Made by a program: the position numbers and the translations under genes. The notes beneath the pieces are model-generated. The model ran no database searches and was not told the DNA's origin. It saw only the letters and a program-made list of their open reading frames with translations. Of a stretch of DNA of 64,000 bases, positions 35,398 through 46,912 are shown piece by piece; the stretch's first letter is position 1, and the number at the start of each line of letters is the position of its first letter. This stretch comes from Neckera pumila (Eukaryota > Streptophyta > Bryopsida > Hypnales > Neckeraceae): positions 29,516,913 through 29,580,912 of the forward strand of contig OZ018410.1 in the NCBI GenBank assembly GCA_963969595.1, read 5' to 3'.

Positions 35398-35674
35398 GGG
35401 CAACCCCACCAAGGAGTTTCATATCCCCAAAAGTTTAGGGACAGGACCTCGGATGCAGACAGAGATACAGAAAGTTGCGCCCACCAATCTTTTTCTAAAA
35501 TCTGTATTCGTAAAATATACAGATATCTTTGTAAAAGTTGAGCCCAGTTCTCTAAACTGAAGCTCATTTACAGAAGACGCAAAGTCTTATCTGTATAAAG
35601 TCAAGGTTGACTGCTTTGAGACCTCATTCACAGTAAAAGTTTTGGGGTACAAAATTGCTTGGTGAGGATGCTCT
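35398..35674. mobile_element. TAA-flanked MITE, relative of the GAGCATC element
   Basis: Flanked by TAA at 35395-35397 and 35675-35677. Ends GGGCAACCCCACCAAGGAG and CTTGGTGAGGATGCTCT are imperfect inverted repeats. Immediately to the left, GGGGGGGGATGCTCTAA looks like the right end of another member whose left end I could not place. The interior has CTGTATTCG and TCTGTATAAAG repeats. Moderately secure only. Confidence 0.5.
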
Positions 35675-35703
35675 TAATAAATCCTCTTCCCTCCCAAGGC
35701 ATC

Positions 35704-35930
35704 TACACAAAATAGTGAAATTAGGTTGCATGGATCAATGCTTGTTCCACATGGAGGCACATGCCACTCTCTGAACCAAGCCTCGAACTGGTGCACAAAT
35801 CTTTGCCATACACAATTACACATAACTCTGAGTTGAATGTGTCATTGTACAAAAGCAGTGAATATTTCTATAGTGTGGACTGTCAAGAAATTAGTGTGGG
35901 GCAACCTAATTTCACTCACTATTTTGTGTA
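35704..35930. mobile_element. TA-flanked MITE, family T copy 4
   Basis: TACACAAAATAGTGAAATTAGG begins it and CCTAATTTCACTCACTATTTTGTGTA-type sequence ends it, inverted relative to each other. The interior includes CATGGATCAATGCTTGTTCC, CACATGGAGGCACATGCC, CATTGTACAAAAGCAGTG and TTTCTATAGTGTGGACTGTC. It shares its terminal TA with copy 5. Confidence 0.85.
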
Positions 35931-36186
35931 CACAAAATAGTGAAATTAGGTTGCCTTGTCAATTAGGTTGCCTTACCTGAGATACATTACCTCATGGATC
36001 AATGCTTGTTCCACATGGAGGCGTATGCCACTCTCTGAACCACATCTTCAAGAGGTGCACAAATCTACGCCAAACACATGGCTCTGAGTTGAATGCTTCA
36101 TTGTACAAAAGCAGTGAATATTTCTATAGTGTGGACTGTCAAGAACTTAGTGTGGGGCACCCTAATTTCACTCACTATTTTGTGTA
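35929..36186. mobile_element. TA-flanked MITE, family T copy 5
   Basis: Starts at the TACACAAAATAG shared with copy 4 and ends CACTCACTATTTTGTGTA at 36186. It is nearly the same as copy 4 inside but keeps the longer left part (GTTGCCTTGTCAATTAGGTT, ACATTACCTCATGG). Together the two form a head-to-tail pair, as at 22471-25164. TA at every junction is the Tc1/mariner (Stowaway) rule. Confidence 0.85.
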
Positions 36187-36189
36187 GTG

Positions 36190-37575
36190 AAGGATACTAC
36201 CTTCCCAGGCATGGGGAGGACCACTTCCCTGCCTGGTTCTACAATGACTGTTAATCCAGAGCAAAAAGAGCCAGAGCTCTGCCAAGGAAGGACTTCAGTT
36301 CTCCCATGGCAACTGAAGTGCAAGAACTAGTCGCACAGCTCAGTTCCCAATTGTTCGGAAGTGCGGGAAGTGTGCGGAAGCCAGCCAGCATGGGGCATAA
36401 GCTTATTACGTATGTTGCTGGCCACACCGCAGAGCCGAGGCAGGCAGGCAGACAGGACAGGCAGGACAGGCAGGGACCATGGCAGCCCAAAAGCGGATGA
36501 GCCGGGCAACTCATGGCAAGCTGCAAATCCGCCGCAGCACAACACTAATATACTCACCATTCCGACTTCCAACTTGACCTCCTATCAGGAGCCAGGCCTG
36601 GAAACCCACTTTTGTGGAAAAGGTCACCAGTCACCACAACACTACTCAGCTGCACATCAGGTTCAGGCAGCCATGGCTGAATGATGATGTGCTGATCCAG
36701 TGCAAAATCGGAAGACGAAAACGGCGATTTACTTATATTTCGCCATTGGGGTTACAACGAAGTTTATTGTCTCTTAACCGAAAGGTCAAAACACCTAAAT
36801 GTCAGATACTTATTCAAGATTTGTAGATCTTTAAGGTAGCTACAGAATAAAATGATGTGCTTGTTAGGAAATGGTTTCGGAAACCAACAAAATGGGTTTT
36901 GTATTTTTGTAGACCTTGTATGAATATAACAAGAATTTCTGAAAACAAGTGCTTCTATAGATGCATCTGCTATGGACCGTAGACTAAGACAAAAGTGGAC
37001 ACGGAAACACCCAAAAGCCAATAGACTGTAAGCTTGTATCACGCTCATTTTATTGGCCAATGCAAAATCCACCCCCATCACTGTGACACATTCATGTAAA
37101 TTCACTTGTCAGCATTGGGTCCATTTGCGCATTACTTTAGGGGCTTGTTCTAGGTGTCGATAGATGACTACTGTTACATTTGGGTATTCCTACCTTAAAT
37201 GCCTGAGGCACCAAATTGCTTAGCTTGTCTATTACCCATATTTCCATTCCAAAAAACCTTACAAACCAAGTTCCTAAATAACACAACATGTCATAACATT
37301 GTATAACCAATGTTGGTCTTTCCCATTCTAGAAAGGTATAATGCTTTGCTAAATATTTGAGAGGGATATATATGTTAATTAAAGAATTGTGTTTGGTTGA
37401 GTAGCCAAATGAGACAGTTTTGTTCATTGTAGGGTTCTCTTTTCAAGGATGCAAAAGTGCCCCCTATTTCATTAGCAAATAATAGGAGGAGTCACAACAC
37501 TATACTTCTAGTTCTTCTAGTTCAAGAGCGGGACGTGGCCCACTTTCATTGGATAACTTGTGTAGCTGCCCGCAA
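36190..37575. other. GC-richer then AT-rich DNA, no recognised gene
   Basis: 36190-36700 is GC-richer with a (GGCAG/GACAG)n microsatellite at 36440-36478. The plus frame 36361-36684 and minus frames there have no recognisable domain. 36830-37560 holds nothing identifiable. Confidence 0.35.
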
Positions 37576-37579
37576 TTTG

Positions 37580-37952
37580 CTGAAGATCTTGTACTCATCC
37601 TCAAGCCTTCAAAGGGCTATTCCACAGCCCTTCGAAGTACCTTGAATTTTTGTTTTTTAGGGCTGAAATTCCTTTTTTTCCCTATTTCCACGCAGCCTAA
37701 ATTGTAATTTTAGTGGCGAAGGAATTGAGTTCTACGAGTAAAAAACTAATAAAAAAAAAATCAACTTTAAAAAAAAAAAATTAACTTTAAAAAAAATAAA
37801 AATAAAAATAGTGAAATCTGATTGTTTTGGCGAGCAATCATACACTCTAACTGCTCATTAGGGGAACTTTTTCAGATTGACAGGCCAAGCTTTAAATAGA
37901 TTGGCATATCAGTTTGGAACAGCCCTCTGGAAGGTTGTTTTTTTCTCTAATG
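37580..37952. mobile_element. degraded relative of the 9283 MITE
   Basis: The right end (GACAGGCCAAGCTTTAAATA, AACAGCCCTCTGGAAGG, TCTCTAATG) matches the right end of 9283-9513. A left CAAGCCTTCAAAGGGCTATT segment corresponds to its left palindrome, but the terminal CATTAGAG is lost. A-rich runs at 37740-37810 lie in the middle. Confidence 0.5.
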
Positions 37953-37975
37953 CCTTCTCCAAGTTTAGAAACAAG

Positions 37976-38276
37976 CATTAGATGAGATTCGGGGGTCTTG
38001 GAGGGCTCCAAATTCCCTTGCTATTTGCTGTGTTCTCAGATTGCAAGAACACAGCAACAGTAGTTGGCTAATGTGGCACAGCGACTGCCACGTCGTGTTT
38101 GAAAAAAAAAAATTTTTTTTTTGCTTAAAATGATATTTTGGTAAATTTTTAATTTTTTTTAATTTTTTTTCAAAAATAAAAATTCTAACACACCCGTACC
38201 GGGCATTCATTGAATATGGACAGATTAGAGAACGATCCTGAAATGGCCCTCCGAGACCCCCAAATATCATCTAATG
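37976..38276. mobile_element. family N MITE, copy N2
   Basis: Ends CATTAGATGAGATTCGGGGG and CCCCCAAATATCATCTAATG. It contains AATGTGGCACAGCGACTGCC then ACGTC, a degenerate version of the family palindrome, plus the CCCGTACCGGGCATTCA block. It is followed 41 bp later by copy N3 in the same orientation. Confidence 0.85.
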
Positions 38277-38317
38277 TAAATTGGCTATTATGAATCCAAA
38301 TAAGGTGCCCCCCCCTA

Positions 38318-38615
38318 CATTAGATGAGATTCGAGGGTTTTAGAAGGCTCTGAGTTCCCCTGCTGTCTACTGCGTTCCCGCAATTTGGGAACGCAGCAGC
38401 AGCAGCTGCCTGACGTGGTCGAGCAACTGTGACTTCATTTTTTGAGAAAAAAAAAAATTTTTTTTTGCTTAAAATGATATTTTGGTAAATTTTTTTTTTT
38501 TTTTTTTTTGTAAAAAAAAAATTTCTGACACACCCGTATCGGCATTCATTGAATTTGGGCAGATCAGGGAACAGGCCTGAAATGGCCCTCCAAGACCCCC
38601 AAATATCATCTAATG
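38318..38615. mobile_element. family N MITE, copy N3
   Basis: Ends CATTAGATGAGATTCGAGGG and ACCCCCAAATATCATCTAATG (its last 20 bases match N2). It keeps CTGACGTGGTCGAGCAACTG but the second half of the palindrome is mutated to TGACTTCA. The insert GCAGCAGCAGCTGCC at 38396-38410 is specific to this copy. Confidence 0.85.
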
Positions 38616-39239
38616 ATGTACCATTGAACCTAAAATGTTGTCTTCACTACGTATATATCTCCAAAATCAATTATATACCAATTAAGGAAGAAATTATTTT
38701 CAAACCAAACTTTGTTCTTTGATAACTTTTGCATACAGTATCCAAATGCCATGTTATTTATAGTGTTGAAACCTCCTTTCACTTGCCAACATTTGATCAA
38801 TCCAATAACAATTATTAGGCATAATAACAAAAAATGGGGTCTTTTGGGGTACCCACCTTAGTCCATGCTGTCCAAAGAATAACGGGAATTGCGGGAACTT
38901 GCATCAACAATTCTTTTTGAAATTTGTCTCATTTTTCCTCTTATTCGAGGAGGCATGGGATGAGGCTTTGCTTCATTGGAATTGTGGTCACTTCAAGATG
39001 AACGATTCTTATTGTCTTGTATGAAGAAAGAGGCACTTTTTTTTTTGACGTTGCTCAAGGGAGAGCAACTAACCAACTTCGTTTCCTGCCTAATTCTACA
39101 GCTTGCTAGAAAACTTGCAGCTCCTCGTTGCCCACTGGGAAATCACTGTGACAGATTCCTAGGGTTGCCAGCTGGGGGCCTAAAATGTCCTTTTGAGATT
39201 AATGTAATATTCTGGCACATTCATGGATCCCTCCATTAA

Positions 39240-40326
39240 TCCCTAATGACCCAAACGACCATTTTTTGGTTGTTGTCCCTGTTTTTTGAGCTGCCCGTTT
39301 TCAAATTTTGAATTTTTTTAAAAATAAAATTTATTTATAGAAAATAGGCTGTAATACCAATCCAATGGTGATGGTTTCACCAAATTCCAAAATAAACTCC
39401 GTCTTGTGGAATTTTCTAAAGTTAAGTGGTGTAGTGTAATTTATAGCTTGTTTTTTTGTATTTGATTTGGGTATGCGGATTAAAAAGTCAGCCAACCAAT
39501 GTGCTTCTTGCCCAAAATTCCCACCTCATGTAGGTAAGATCCACCTTGAAAAGGGCAAATCCAAGGAGTTCAAGGAGAAGATAATTGTCCTATTCTTTTT
39601 TCTCTTGCAAACACTACTTAATTCTAATGACCACCGTGCATTGCAAGCTTGACCATGAATTGTAAAAATTTTGGAATGTTATGAATTTTATGGGTACAAT
39701 CTCAACTTTCCTATCTTTTACTAAGCACAAGAAAAGCATCATTTCAAAACACTCTCACAAAGACATAACATTCTTAACCGGCTCTATAACCTTCCCCTAG
39801 CTGGAGGGATAATTCCTCCCTAGATGCTTGGGCGGAATTCAGTTATATTGTGGACAAACTGGTTGGTTGGGCTGAAGTAACTCTTACTGGGTTTAGCCAG
39901 TGCAAGGAGATGGGTTTTGTGAGTTGGCGCCTCCCCAAGCTCACTCACGAAGTCAACACAGCATGGAGGTTCTGAAAAGCGGCAATTTTCTATTCATTTG
40001 GTAACTTCCAACGCTGGGGGGGCTCCGAATTCTGGGGAGCAAAAGGGAAACCCCCAACGAAGGTTAATAATGTTATGGATATGCTCCTTCAAAGTGCGTT
40101 GCCATGAATTTCCATTGACCCAAGAAAACCTTCAAAATTCAATATCTCCTAAATTGTGCCATCAAATTATTTGAAATTTTTTGAGGTGGTCAATTCCAAT
40201 GTTAAACTCAAGATCCTATAGTTACATCCTATCAGATTTCAAAAAAAAAATGAATAAAATAATTGCTCAAATGGTTAGCAATTTTGGTCCATTTTGAAAG
40301 AACCCCCCCCCTTGGATCCTTAGGTG
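39240..40326. mobile_element. probable TTAA element, 1.09 kb
   Basis: TTAA at 39236-39239 and 40327-40330. The ends TCCCTAATGACCCAAACG and CCTTGGATCCTTAGGTG are related to those of the other TTAA elements. The right third (AATATCTCCTAAATTGTGCC, AAGATCCTATAGTTACATCC) matches the right third of 30635-31545. The middle is GC-richer (39790-40060) and may be captured host DNA; no domain is recognised in it. Confidence 0.55.
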
Positions 40327-40330
40327 TTAA

Positions 40331-41740
40331 ACTATTCCATTTCCTCATGGAAGCTCATCTACCTGGGCCGGGCTGGCCTCATGGCCGGCGGATGCGGGCA
40401 ACACCGGCGACCAAAATTGCCCCAGCCTGCCCATTCTAGTGAGCCTACCTAATCTGAACCCCCGTCTATTTGGCGCCCCCTTACTGGTCCCTGCCAGCCC
40501 CTCCCTGCCCTTCCCTGCCTCGCATGCGAGGTCAGAGCCCCACCGGCCTTAGATTCCAGATGCCAGGGAAGGGCCCCAGTCCAGAGGAGCTAATCTAAAC
40601 ACAGCCTCGGCTTGTCCACACGGCCTCGATGCGACCACGTCGCCTGCCTCCCCTTCCAGTTGCTTCGGCGGAGGACCCACTCCAACCCCACCAGTGCAAA
40701 TTCATCAATCCCACTGCCCCGCTCTATTCTCGACAATAAAAAGGGGAGGAGCGCCCCGAGCCTGCCGGGTTTCGCGACGAACTCTGGACCGAAGAATACC
40801 ACGCATTGAATGCCCCTTCCATTCCTCCGCGAAACCAGGCCCTCGGAAACACTCGGAAACAGGCTTTTAATAAGTAGTTCGCGCACTGTAGATTAGTGTC
40901 AACCGGGTGTTTTTGGGGAGTCGGGTTCCGGGACGACACTGGCTGGGCATTGGTGCAAACATGGGAACTCCGAGGACCTTTTGGCGACCCTTTGGGATCA
41001 AAACATCAATATTTAAACTTACTCCAGGTCGTTTCTCGGGATTAATGAATGCTTAGTCTAATTTCGAGGGGATGGTGGACGAATGCTGGTGGAGCAACCC
41101 ATGCACACAGTGAATGAGGGAGATTTTTTATTTTTTATTTTTTTTATTTTTTTGAACATGGAATGAGGGAGATATTTGGGGGTTAAGGAAAGGATGGATG
41201 TGGTTGGGCGATCTGTGACTTGGGCGAATGAAGAGCGGTACAAAGGGTCCGGTGCATGGGCGTGAAGATAAACGGAGGGACCACTCCCTGGACCTACTCT
41301 AGTCTACCGGTAGTATTATCCTTTAAAAAAAAAAATTAACGTTTTAAACTAGTCTACAGTACTGTAGTTTTCTGCTGCGGGGACGGAGCCGGGGAGGGAC
41401 CACTTCGAGGTGGATAATTTCTTTGTTTACCCCCATGTGCCTGTATTTGGGCCCTCCCTCGTGGTTGGCCAGTTAAGCCCAGTGCCGCAGACGGGGAGAG
41501 AATCCTGATTGAAATTAATTGGTGGTTTATTTCCGGCCAGCCCCCGCAAGTGATCTCCCATATCGCAGCCTAGCAGGCTAGCACTGGAGCGAGAGGATCG
41601 TGGGCTATAGCCGGCGCAAGCTGATAGATAAAACTCCCCCCGCCTCCTGCCCCCAAAGCTAGTAAAGCTTATTAGAGTCGGCCTCCTTCACTTCCCTCAC
41701 TGACTACTTCCTCATTCCGTGTCTCACCTTTTCCCTGCAA
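40331..41740. other. GC-rich region upstream of the Dof gene
   Basis: High GC with open frames on both strands (minus 40590-40886, plus 40612-40809), none recognisable. It probably contains distal promoter DNA of the Dof gene. The segment 41120-41155 is a T-rich run. Confidence 0.35.
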
Positions 41741-41784
41741 CACACACATATATACACACTCACACACACACACACACACACACT
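41741..41784. repeat. (CA)n microsatellite in the Dof promoter/leader
   Basis: CACACACATATATACACACT is followed by about eleven CA units. CATATATAC within it is TATA-like and could serve as the core promoter of the Dof gene, about 540 bp before its start codon; a second TATA-like site, GATATAAG, lies at 41830. Confidence 0.8.
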
Positions 41785-42168
41785 CTCCGTCGTGACGACT
41801 AGTCCTTCAGTACGTGCAGCACTCAAAAGTGATATAAGAGTACTAGAGATAGAGAGAGATAGAGAGACAGGGACAATCTAGTGCTTCCCAAAGATCACAG
41901 CTTTTTGCATTCGAAGCCAGTGCCAATCTAGCTAGCTTTTGTTGATCGAATCGTAGTAGTTCTGGGAAGCTGAGTTGCTGCGTGTTTCCAGGCGTCCATT
42001 GTGAGGGTGTCTGTCTATCTTGGGAACTGTTCGCCAGGAAGCGTGCATTGATACCGAAGAGAAAGATTCGTCTGGACCGCTCGAGTTTGCGATCATTCGG
42101 ACGGTGATTTGAGGGAGGATTGTTTTTAGTTAGCAGGTGGTGTGTTGGCGGAAAGGAGGGTGCTTTTT

Positions 42169-42222
42169 ATGTTTTATTTTGAGGATTTGGTGAATGTGCA
42201 TGGTTTGTGTCTGGGGTCATGA
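42169..42222 (+). promoter_or_regulatory. upstream ORF 1 in the Dof leader (17 codons)
   Basis: ATG at 42169 opens a 17-residue reading frame (MFYFEDLVNVHGLCLGS) ending in TGA at 42220-42222, 65 bp before the Dof start. It matters only if the mature leader includes this stretch, which the sequence alone does not prove because leader introns are common in Dof genes. Confidence 0.5.
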
Positions 42223-42271
42223 AAGTGAGGTTATTTGGATAGGAAGAAGGAAGCGGAGGAGGAGGTCGTAG
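42194..42271 (+). promoter_or_regulatory. upstream ORF 2 in the Dof leader (25 codons)
   Basis: ATG at 42194, in a different frame from uORF 1 and overlapping it, reads 25 residues with an Arg/Lys-rich end and stops with TAG at 42269-42271, 16 bp before the Dof ATG. Termination so close to the main start would favour low reinitiation and thus damp translation. Confidence 0.5.
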
Positions 42272-42287
42272 TTCGGTTGTGTTCAAA

Positions 42288-43475
42288 ATGGAGCTAGCCA
42301 CCATGCATCTGCCTGTGAATCACCAGTCGCTCATGGGTGATTTTACAAGTGAGTTTCAGCCACGAGGAGATCCCGAGGAGGACTCGAGTGAGCTTCATCA
42401 TTCGGGGAGCGGAGAGGGATCCGGCGAAGGGGGTTCCCCTGTTAACAGTCGCGGTAACGGCGGCTGCATCCGCGACCGTCCCGTGAAGGTGATCCCCTGC
42501 CCTCGCTGCCAGTCCATGAACACCAAGTTCTGCTACTACAACAATTACAGCGTCAACCAGCCACGCCACTTCTGCCGCAACTGCCAGCGCTACTGGACCG
42601 TGGGAGGCACTCTTCGTAACGTGCCCGTGGGCGGCGGATCTCGCAAGAAGACGCGCACGCGCTCCAGGAGTGACGTGCACCCGTACGGCGGCGGATCCGA
42701 GACGTCGCCCTCAGGAGACGTCTTACTGAACGCGAGCTCGTGCATGCAGCAGCTGTCCATGCTGCCCCCCACGCTGGGCGGATTCGGGTTCGCGCCGGCC
42801 ACAGCGGGGGTCACTGCTTCCCAGCTCCCGTTTCTGCAGTTCGCGCTGGAGCAAGGTGGCTTGTTCCAGAAAGGCCCCAACCTGGCCGGCTTGCAGGAAG
42901 TGCCCGACTTGCAATCTTCGTTCTACGACGTGCCCCAAGTACCCCAGCACGTGAATTCGTCGCCCATGGTGGCCAACAACGGATTCTTCCTCCCAACGGA
43001 GTTTTCGAATCCCAATAGCGACGCGCTCGAGGCGAAGGCGAGCTTGTGGGCGTCCTCTCCCGTCCAGCAGTTGCAAGCGCTCGCCGGCGGGTCCTCATGG
43101 GAAGATCGCCCGAAGACGAATTCGGTGTCCTTGTTGCAGCAGCTGAGCGGGTACGAAGTCGACCGAAAGAATCCAATGCAGCAACAGCCGAATGCAACGG
43201 TGTTGCCCCAGAGCTGGGCTTCCAAGCAAGCTTCGTTTTGGGATACGGCTTTGCTGCAACATCAACAACAACCGCAGAGGCCCATGACACACCATGACAG
43301 GCTGGTGCCACACACATCTTGGGACGATTCGAGTCGTCAGCCAAGGAATGTTTCTCCTAATGGAAGCAACATCACCACAGAAGACTCCGACCGCTGCTTG
43401 CCGACCTTCGGCTACCATGACGATGTGGTGTCGCAACCGTGGGTAGGCTTGCAAGCTTCGGATATTCTCTTCTGA
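42288..43475 (+). CDS. Dof-type zinc-finger transcription factor
   Basis: A single uninterrupted frame of 395 codons. The Dof domain spans about residues 66-120: [20 protein letters not shown], then [20 protein letters not shown] and [10 protein letters not shown]. Four cysteines, C71, C74, C96 and C99, form the C-x2-C-x21-C-x2-C finger that binds AAAG cores in DNA. A basic tail, KKTRTRSRS (120-128), follows and probably helps nuclear import. Before it lies an acidic, Gly/Ser-rich segment (29-59); after it a Gln/Pro/Ser-rich region typical of activation domains, ending [17 protein letters not shown] at 42288 is chosen: its context CAAAATGG is good and the in-frame extension to 42279 would need a GTG start. 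The gene is GC-rich against AT-rich surroundings. Dof subgroup and target pathway cannot be assigned from the domain alone. The long open frames on the minus strand across it are shadows. Confidence 0.95.
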   Translation: MELATMHLPVNHQSLMGDFTSEFQPRGDPEEDSSELHHSGSGEGSGEGGSPVNSRGNGGCIRDRPVKVIPCPRCQSMNTKFCYYNNYSVNQPRHFCRNCQRYWTVGGTLRNVPVGGGSRKKTRTRSRSDVHPYGGGSETSPSGDVLLNASSCMQQLSMLPPTLGGFGFAPATAGVTASQLPFLQFALEQGGLFQKGPNLAGLQEVPDLQSSFYDVPQVPQHVNSSPMVANNGFFLPTEFSNPNSDALEAKASLWASSPVQQLQALAGGSSWEDRPKTNSVSLLQQLSGYEVDRKNPMQQQPNATVLPQSWASKQASFWDTALLQHQQQPQRPMTHHDRLVPHTSWDDSSRQPRNVSPNGSNITTEDSDRCLPTFGYHDDVVSQPWVGLQASDILF

Positions 43476-46000
43476 TGATGTGCAAATCTTGGTCACGGTA
43501 ACCAACCCTTTTTTTTCCAAACCAAAAACATTTTCTGCTGGTGAGGACCTAATCCAGCTGTTTGGAAACTGATACCAACAAACCCGCTGTAAAGTATACC
43601 CTGTGAATACCACCTGATTAGTTTGAGTTTAGATTTGACCCATGATTCTCGTAGTTAGGCCTGGTTAGGGCGCAGCAGCAAGGTAGAAGCACCTCAACTG
43701 TGAATATCAGTGAGCTTGAAATGACCACGTTGTAGTGGGGAATGGAATCTGTTGTGTTCTCCAGGAGTAGTTTTTTATAAGATGGTAGCTCTCCGTCTCT
43801 CGTTGTCTTCGTGTTTTTTTTGCTTGCAGGACTGGCATTTTATTACGAACCACTTGAGACGGAGATTTGTGTTCCTCACTTTTTTTTATCAGTATGCTTA
43901 AAGTGAGTGGGTCACCACCATGACTGATTCTAGGCTAGGCTAGGCTAGGTAGCACCACCACCAAGGCGACTTGGTCAGTGGCTTGAATGAGATTTTAGTT
44001 TGTCTTTGCCCCTATTTAATGATTATGCGGGGGCTTGCCCTCTGCGTTTCCAGTGACTCCTCTGTTTTGGTGAAATCATTCACATGAATGTTTTGAGTTT
44101 TGGCGAGGAATTTATGCTTGGAATTCACTTTGCGTGTTGTTAGTCCATCGTGGATTTCTTTTCTATCTTTGAATTCTGTGGTGTGCCATCTGAGTTACCG
44201 TTGAGCACAACATTCCCACTTAAATGTCCAATTTAATAGTTCCAGAAGTGGATCAGATTAGCAGGCCATGGCCAAAAAGCATGAGATGTAATCCTTGGCC
44301 ATTTCGTTTGGTGGTCGTGAAAATACACCATTTGTTGTTCACGTCGGTGAGATTCAAATTTCTGTTCTGGAGGAGTGCTAGTCTAAACAGTTTTCATATA
44401 ATTTTGTCCTGAGAAGATAATTTGGAGAAAAATGCCGGTGGATTTTGAATAAGAAGAATTTGGAGTCCAAGTTAAAAGTACTACAAGTTTTTGAATTTCG
44501 AATGCATAGTGCTCTAAAAGCGTCTTGGCTTTGAAATGTACAGTTAAGATTTGGTACTTTTAATCAATCTAGATTACAAGGGGATCCTTTTAAAGCAGGA
44601 CAACTTTCGCCGAATGGACGAAGTTGTGTTTCAGATTAGAAGCAAGGATTCCGATTTGGGGTTTGCGCTGTTGGGAATGAGTCGCAATGGTGAACGGAGA
44701 GCACTTGCAGTATGCGCGTTCGTGACATTCATTAGATATCAAGGTCAAATCATATTGGCATGTAAACGTGCATCTGCCGGTTTTACGGTATGAGGACATA
44801 CGTGTCTCTTAGTTGTAATTCTTCTGGACGTGCAATGACTACAATCTATGTCTGGAGCAGACCAACCGAACACTTGTACACTGGATACTACTTCATACTG
44901 GTGCTGCCTGTTTTTTTATTGGCCTAGTGGCCTTGTGCGCAACATGCTGAACCCTCTAGCCATAACTTATGCTAACTTTCTTTCTTGACCCTTTTTGGTC
45001 GTCAACTGTGGATGCTTCAAAACCAGATAGTCAAATCTCGACAAAAAGCGACACGACTTTTGTTCAGGTCGCAAATTCTAAACGAGTTTGCCTCAAAACG
45101 ACGACGGTATTGTATGGAATCTTCCACACAAACGCAAGTGCATTTCAACACACATACCCAACCTGAAGCAGCTTAATGCTACCGTTCAGCAAAAATGTGC
45201 TCATCTACAACAGGCCTACTAAGGCATCCTTCCTCTCCAAATTATCAGAAGAAACAATCTGTATCCACAACCCATACTTTAGCTCAAATCGTGAAGCTGA
45301 GAGGGGAATCAGCCAGGGTCTAGCTACGGATGCATTCACACCAAGGGGTCAAAATGATTCCAGGAACTCCACTACAATCTCAATCGGACTTCATTGGGGG
45401 TCATTTCATCGTCCATCGTAGCAGTGATACACCCAACCCTCTCTGATGACGGGGGACAAATGGACTTCAAAAAGCAGTCACATGAGCCAACCACTTGACA
45501 TGTGAGAGTCTTCCAGTCCAATGTGAGCCCAACATGACAATTTTTCAGGATTTGCAAAGAATGTGCAGTTACAGAATTTGCAAAGCAGTTACAGAGTGTC
45601 ATTACAGAGGATTGGGCGCGCTGGAGAGAATCAGAATACGATCAGAATCTGCCCAAGTTTCGAGGGTACATGTCAGATGGACTGTAGAATGTTACGAAAA
45701 ATCTAAAGGTAGTCTTCAATTGATTCTTGTGCAGGATGCCACATTGGTTAGCAATTCCTGACACCCATTCCAAGTTTGGATAACTGTCATGAGCAAAGTC
45801 AGCATTTGAAGTTTTCTCTGCTAAGTTCCGAAAGACTGCTTCAACGTAATTTGCCCGTGGAAATGGAATTTAATACCCGGTGATGCATTGATCACAGAAC
45901 AAGCACACCTTTGGAATCTAAAGTCATCACAGAGCTTTAGACTCAATCTATCTATCGCATGTAGTACTCTATTGAAGCTGTATATATTGATATTCTGCAT
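43476..46000. other. Dof 3' flank and spacer
   Basis: The first few hundred bases probably hold the Dof 3' untranslated region. A short GGCTA tandem run (TAGGCTAGGCTAGGCTAGG) lies at 43931-43949. Open frames at 44551-44793, 45176-45421 and 45495-45761 show no recognisable domain and I do not call them. Confidence 0.4.
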
Positions 46001-46004
46001 AGAG

Positions 46005-46494
46005 AGGAACATTCATGGTCTGTGCCAGATCCTGCTTGTTCGCAAACACCAGCATCTTCACATCTTGGAGCTCGGGCTGCGCAGCAGTCTCTGCAGCTCC
46101 TCTCACGCTTTGAGATTGTCTCCCTGTCATTGCTGTCCACCACGAAGATTATCCCGTGTTTTTCCGTGAAATATCGCCATAGACTGCGGCATGCGAGAGT
46201 TTGCATCCCACATTGTGAAGGTGACATTGTCAACTTGGATGGACTCCACATTGAAATTAATGGTGAGACGGTGTCTACCCTGACTCCGAGCTTCAAGTGG
46301 TATAATAATGTCGTCTTCCCTGCATGTCAAGATCGAGCTGCAAAGCATAAAAATCTCAGAAGATCGAGTTCATCGAAGAGCATTGAAATTAGAAAACAAG
46401 CTGAAAGAGGGCGTTGTCAAGCCCCAGCATGATGGTTGCCCGCTTCTTGTTTCCCCAGATCACACTGGACAGAAGCTTCGCAATGATTTGGCTG
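46005..46494 (-). pseudogene. decayed tandem copy of the ARF gene
   Basis: Exon 1 homology (46410-46494) reads AKLLSSVIWGNKK and MLGLDNA, but the start codon is replaced (CAC for ATG) and the splice donor that should follow GCC-C is CT rather than GT. Exon 2 homology (46005-46319) begins after CAG with GKTTLLYHLKLG, then loses one base after DTV, continues NFNVESIQVDNVTFTMWD in a new frame, lacks the GGQ of switch II, and shifts frame again before IIFVVDSNDRE. It breaks off after a CAGGATCTGGCACAGACCAT segment, so the last quarter is missing. The intron is about 90 bp against 304 in the functional copy. The upstream flank to about 47290 is also homologous, so promoter and gene were duplicated together. 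It cannot make an ARF. Confidence 0.9.
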
Positions 46495-46502
46495 TGTGTC
46501 TA

Positions 46503-46912
46503 AGGTAGAGGCACCCATAGTCAATCTGGACCCATTCCCAATCTATAGGGGGTACTATTTCCAATCTTAACTCTAGAGAACAAACCTAGACAAATCCAAT
46601 TTAAGCTTGGAATGTGTTTTTTCAAGGTAGGGACTAATAAGGTTATGACATATGTCCCAAAGTCCCAAAGTAGTGAGAGAAAATGCACTTCTTGATGGAT
46701 CGGGATTGGAAGAGTCTAGAGATTGGCAATTGGTCCTGAGTACTTTTTGACTCCCAAAATTCACAATAATTTCAACTTTGGGAATAAAATTATGAAAAAA
46801 TTTCAATCCCCATATTTCCTATCTTTCTACATGCAAAAAATTTGCTTTGTCATAAACTGTTCATCATCGGCTGGAAAATCCCTTTAAAGATCGACAATGG
46901 GTGCCTCTACCT
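46503..46912. mobile_element. 410-bp TA-flanked MITE inserted in the ARF pseudogene
   Basis: The ends AGGTAGAGGCACCCATAGTC and, reversed, AGGTAGAGGCACCCATTGTC are inverted repeats with 25 of 27 bases matching once flanks are included. TA borders both sides (46501-46502, 46913-46914). The paralogous ARF gene has a single uninterrupted TA at 50141-50142 in the matching context (CTCTAAATCAG), which is the empty site. This fits Tc1/mariner-type mobilisation. No coding sequence. Confidence 0.85.

Noticed and set aside
36361..36826. Frames in the GC-rich 36-kb island
   Set aside because: No family motif; a (GGCAG)n microsatellite distorts composition there.
42279..42287. Dof start at 42279
   Set aside because: The codon there is GTG; ATG at 42288 has a good context and is preferred.
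42294..43613. Long minus-strand frames of up to 177 codons
   Set aside because: Antisense shadows of the GC-rich Dof gene.
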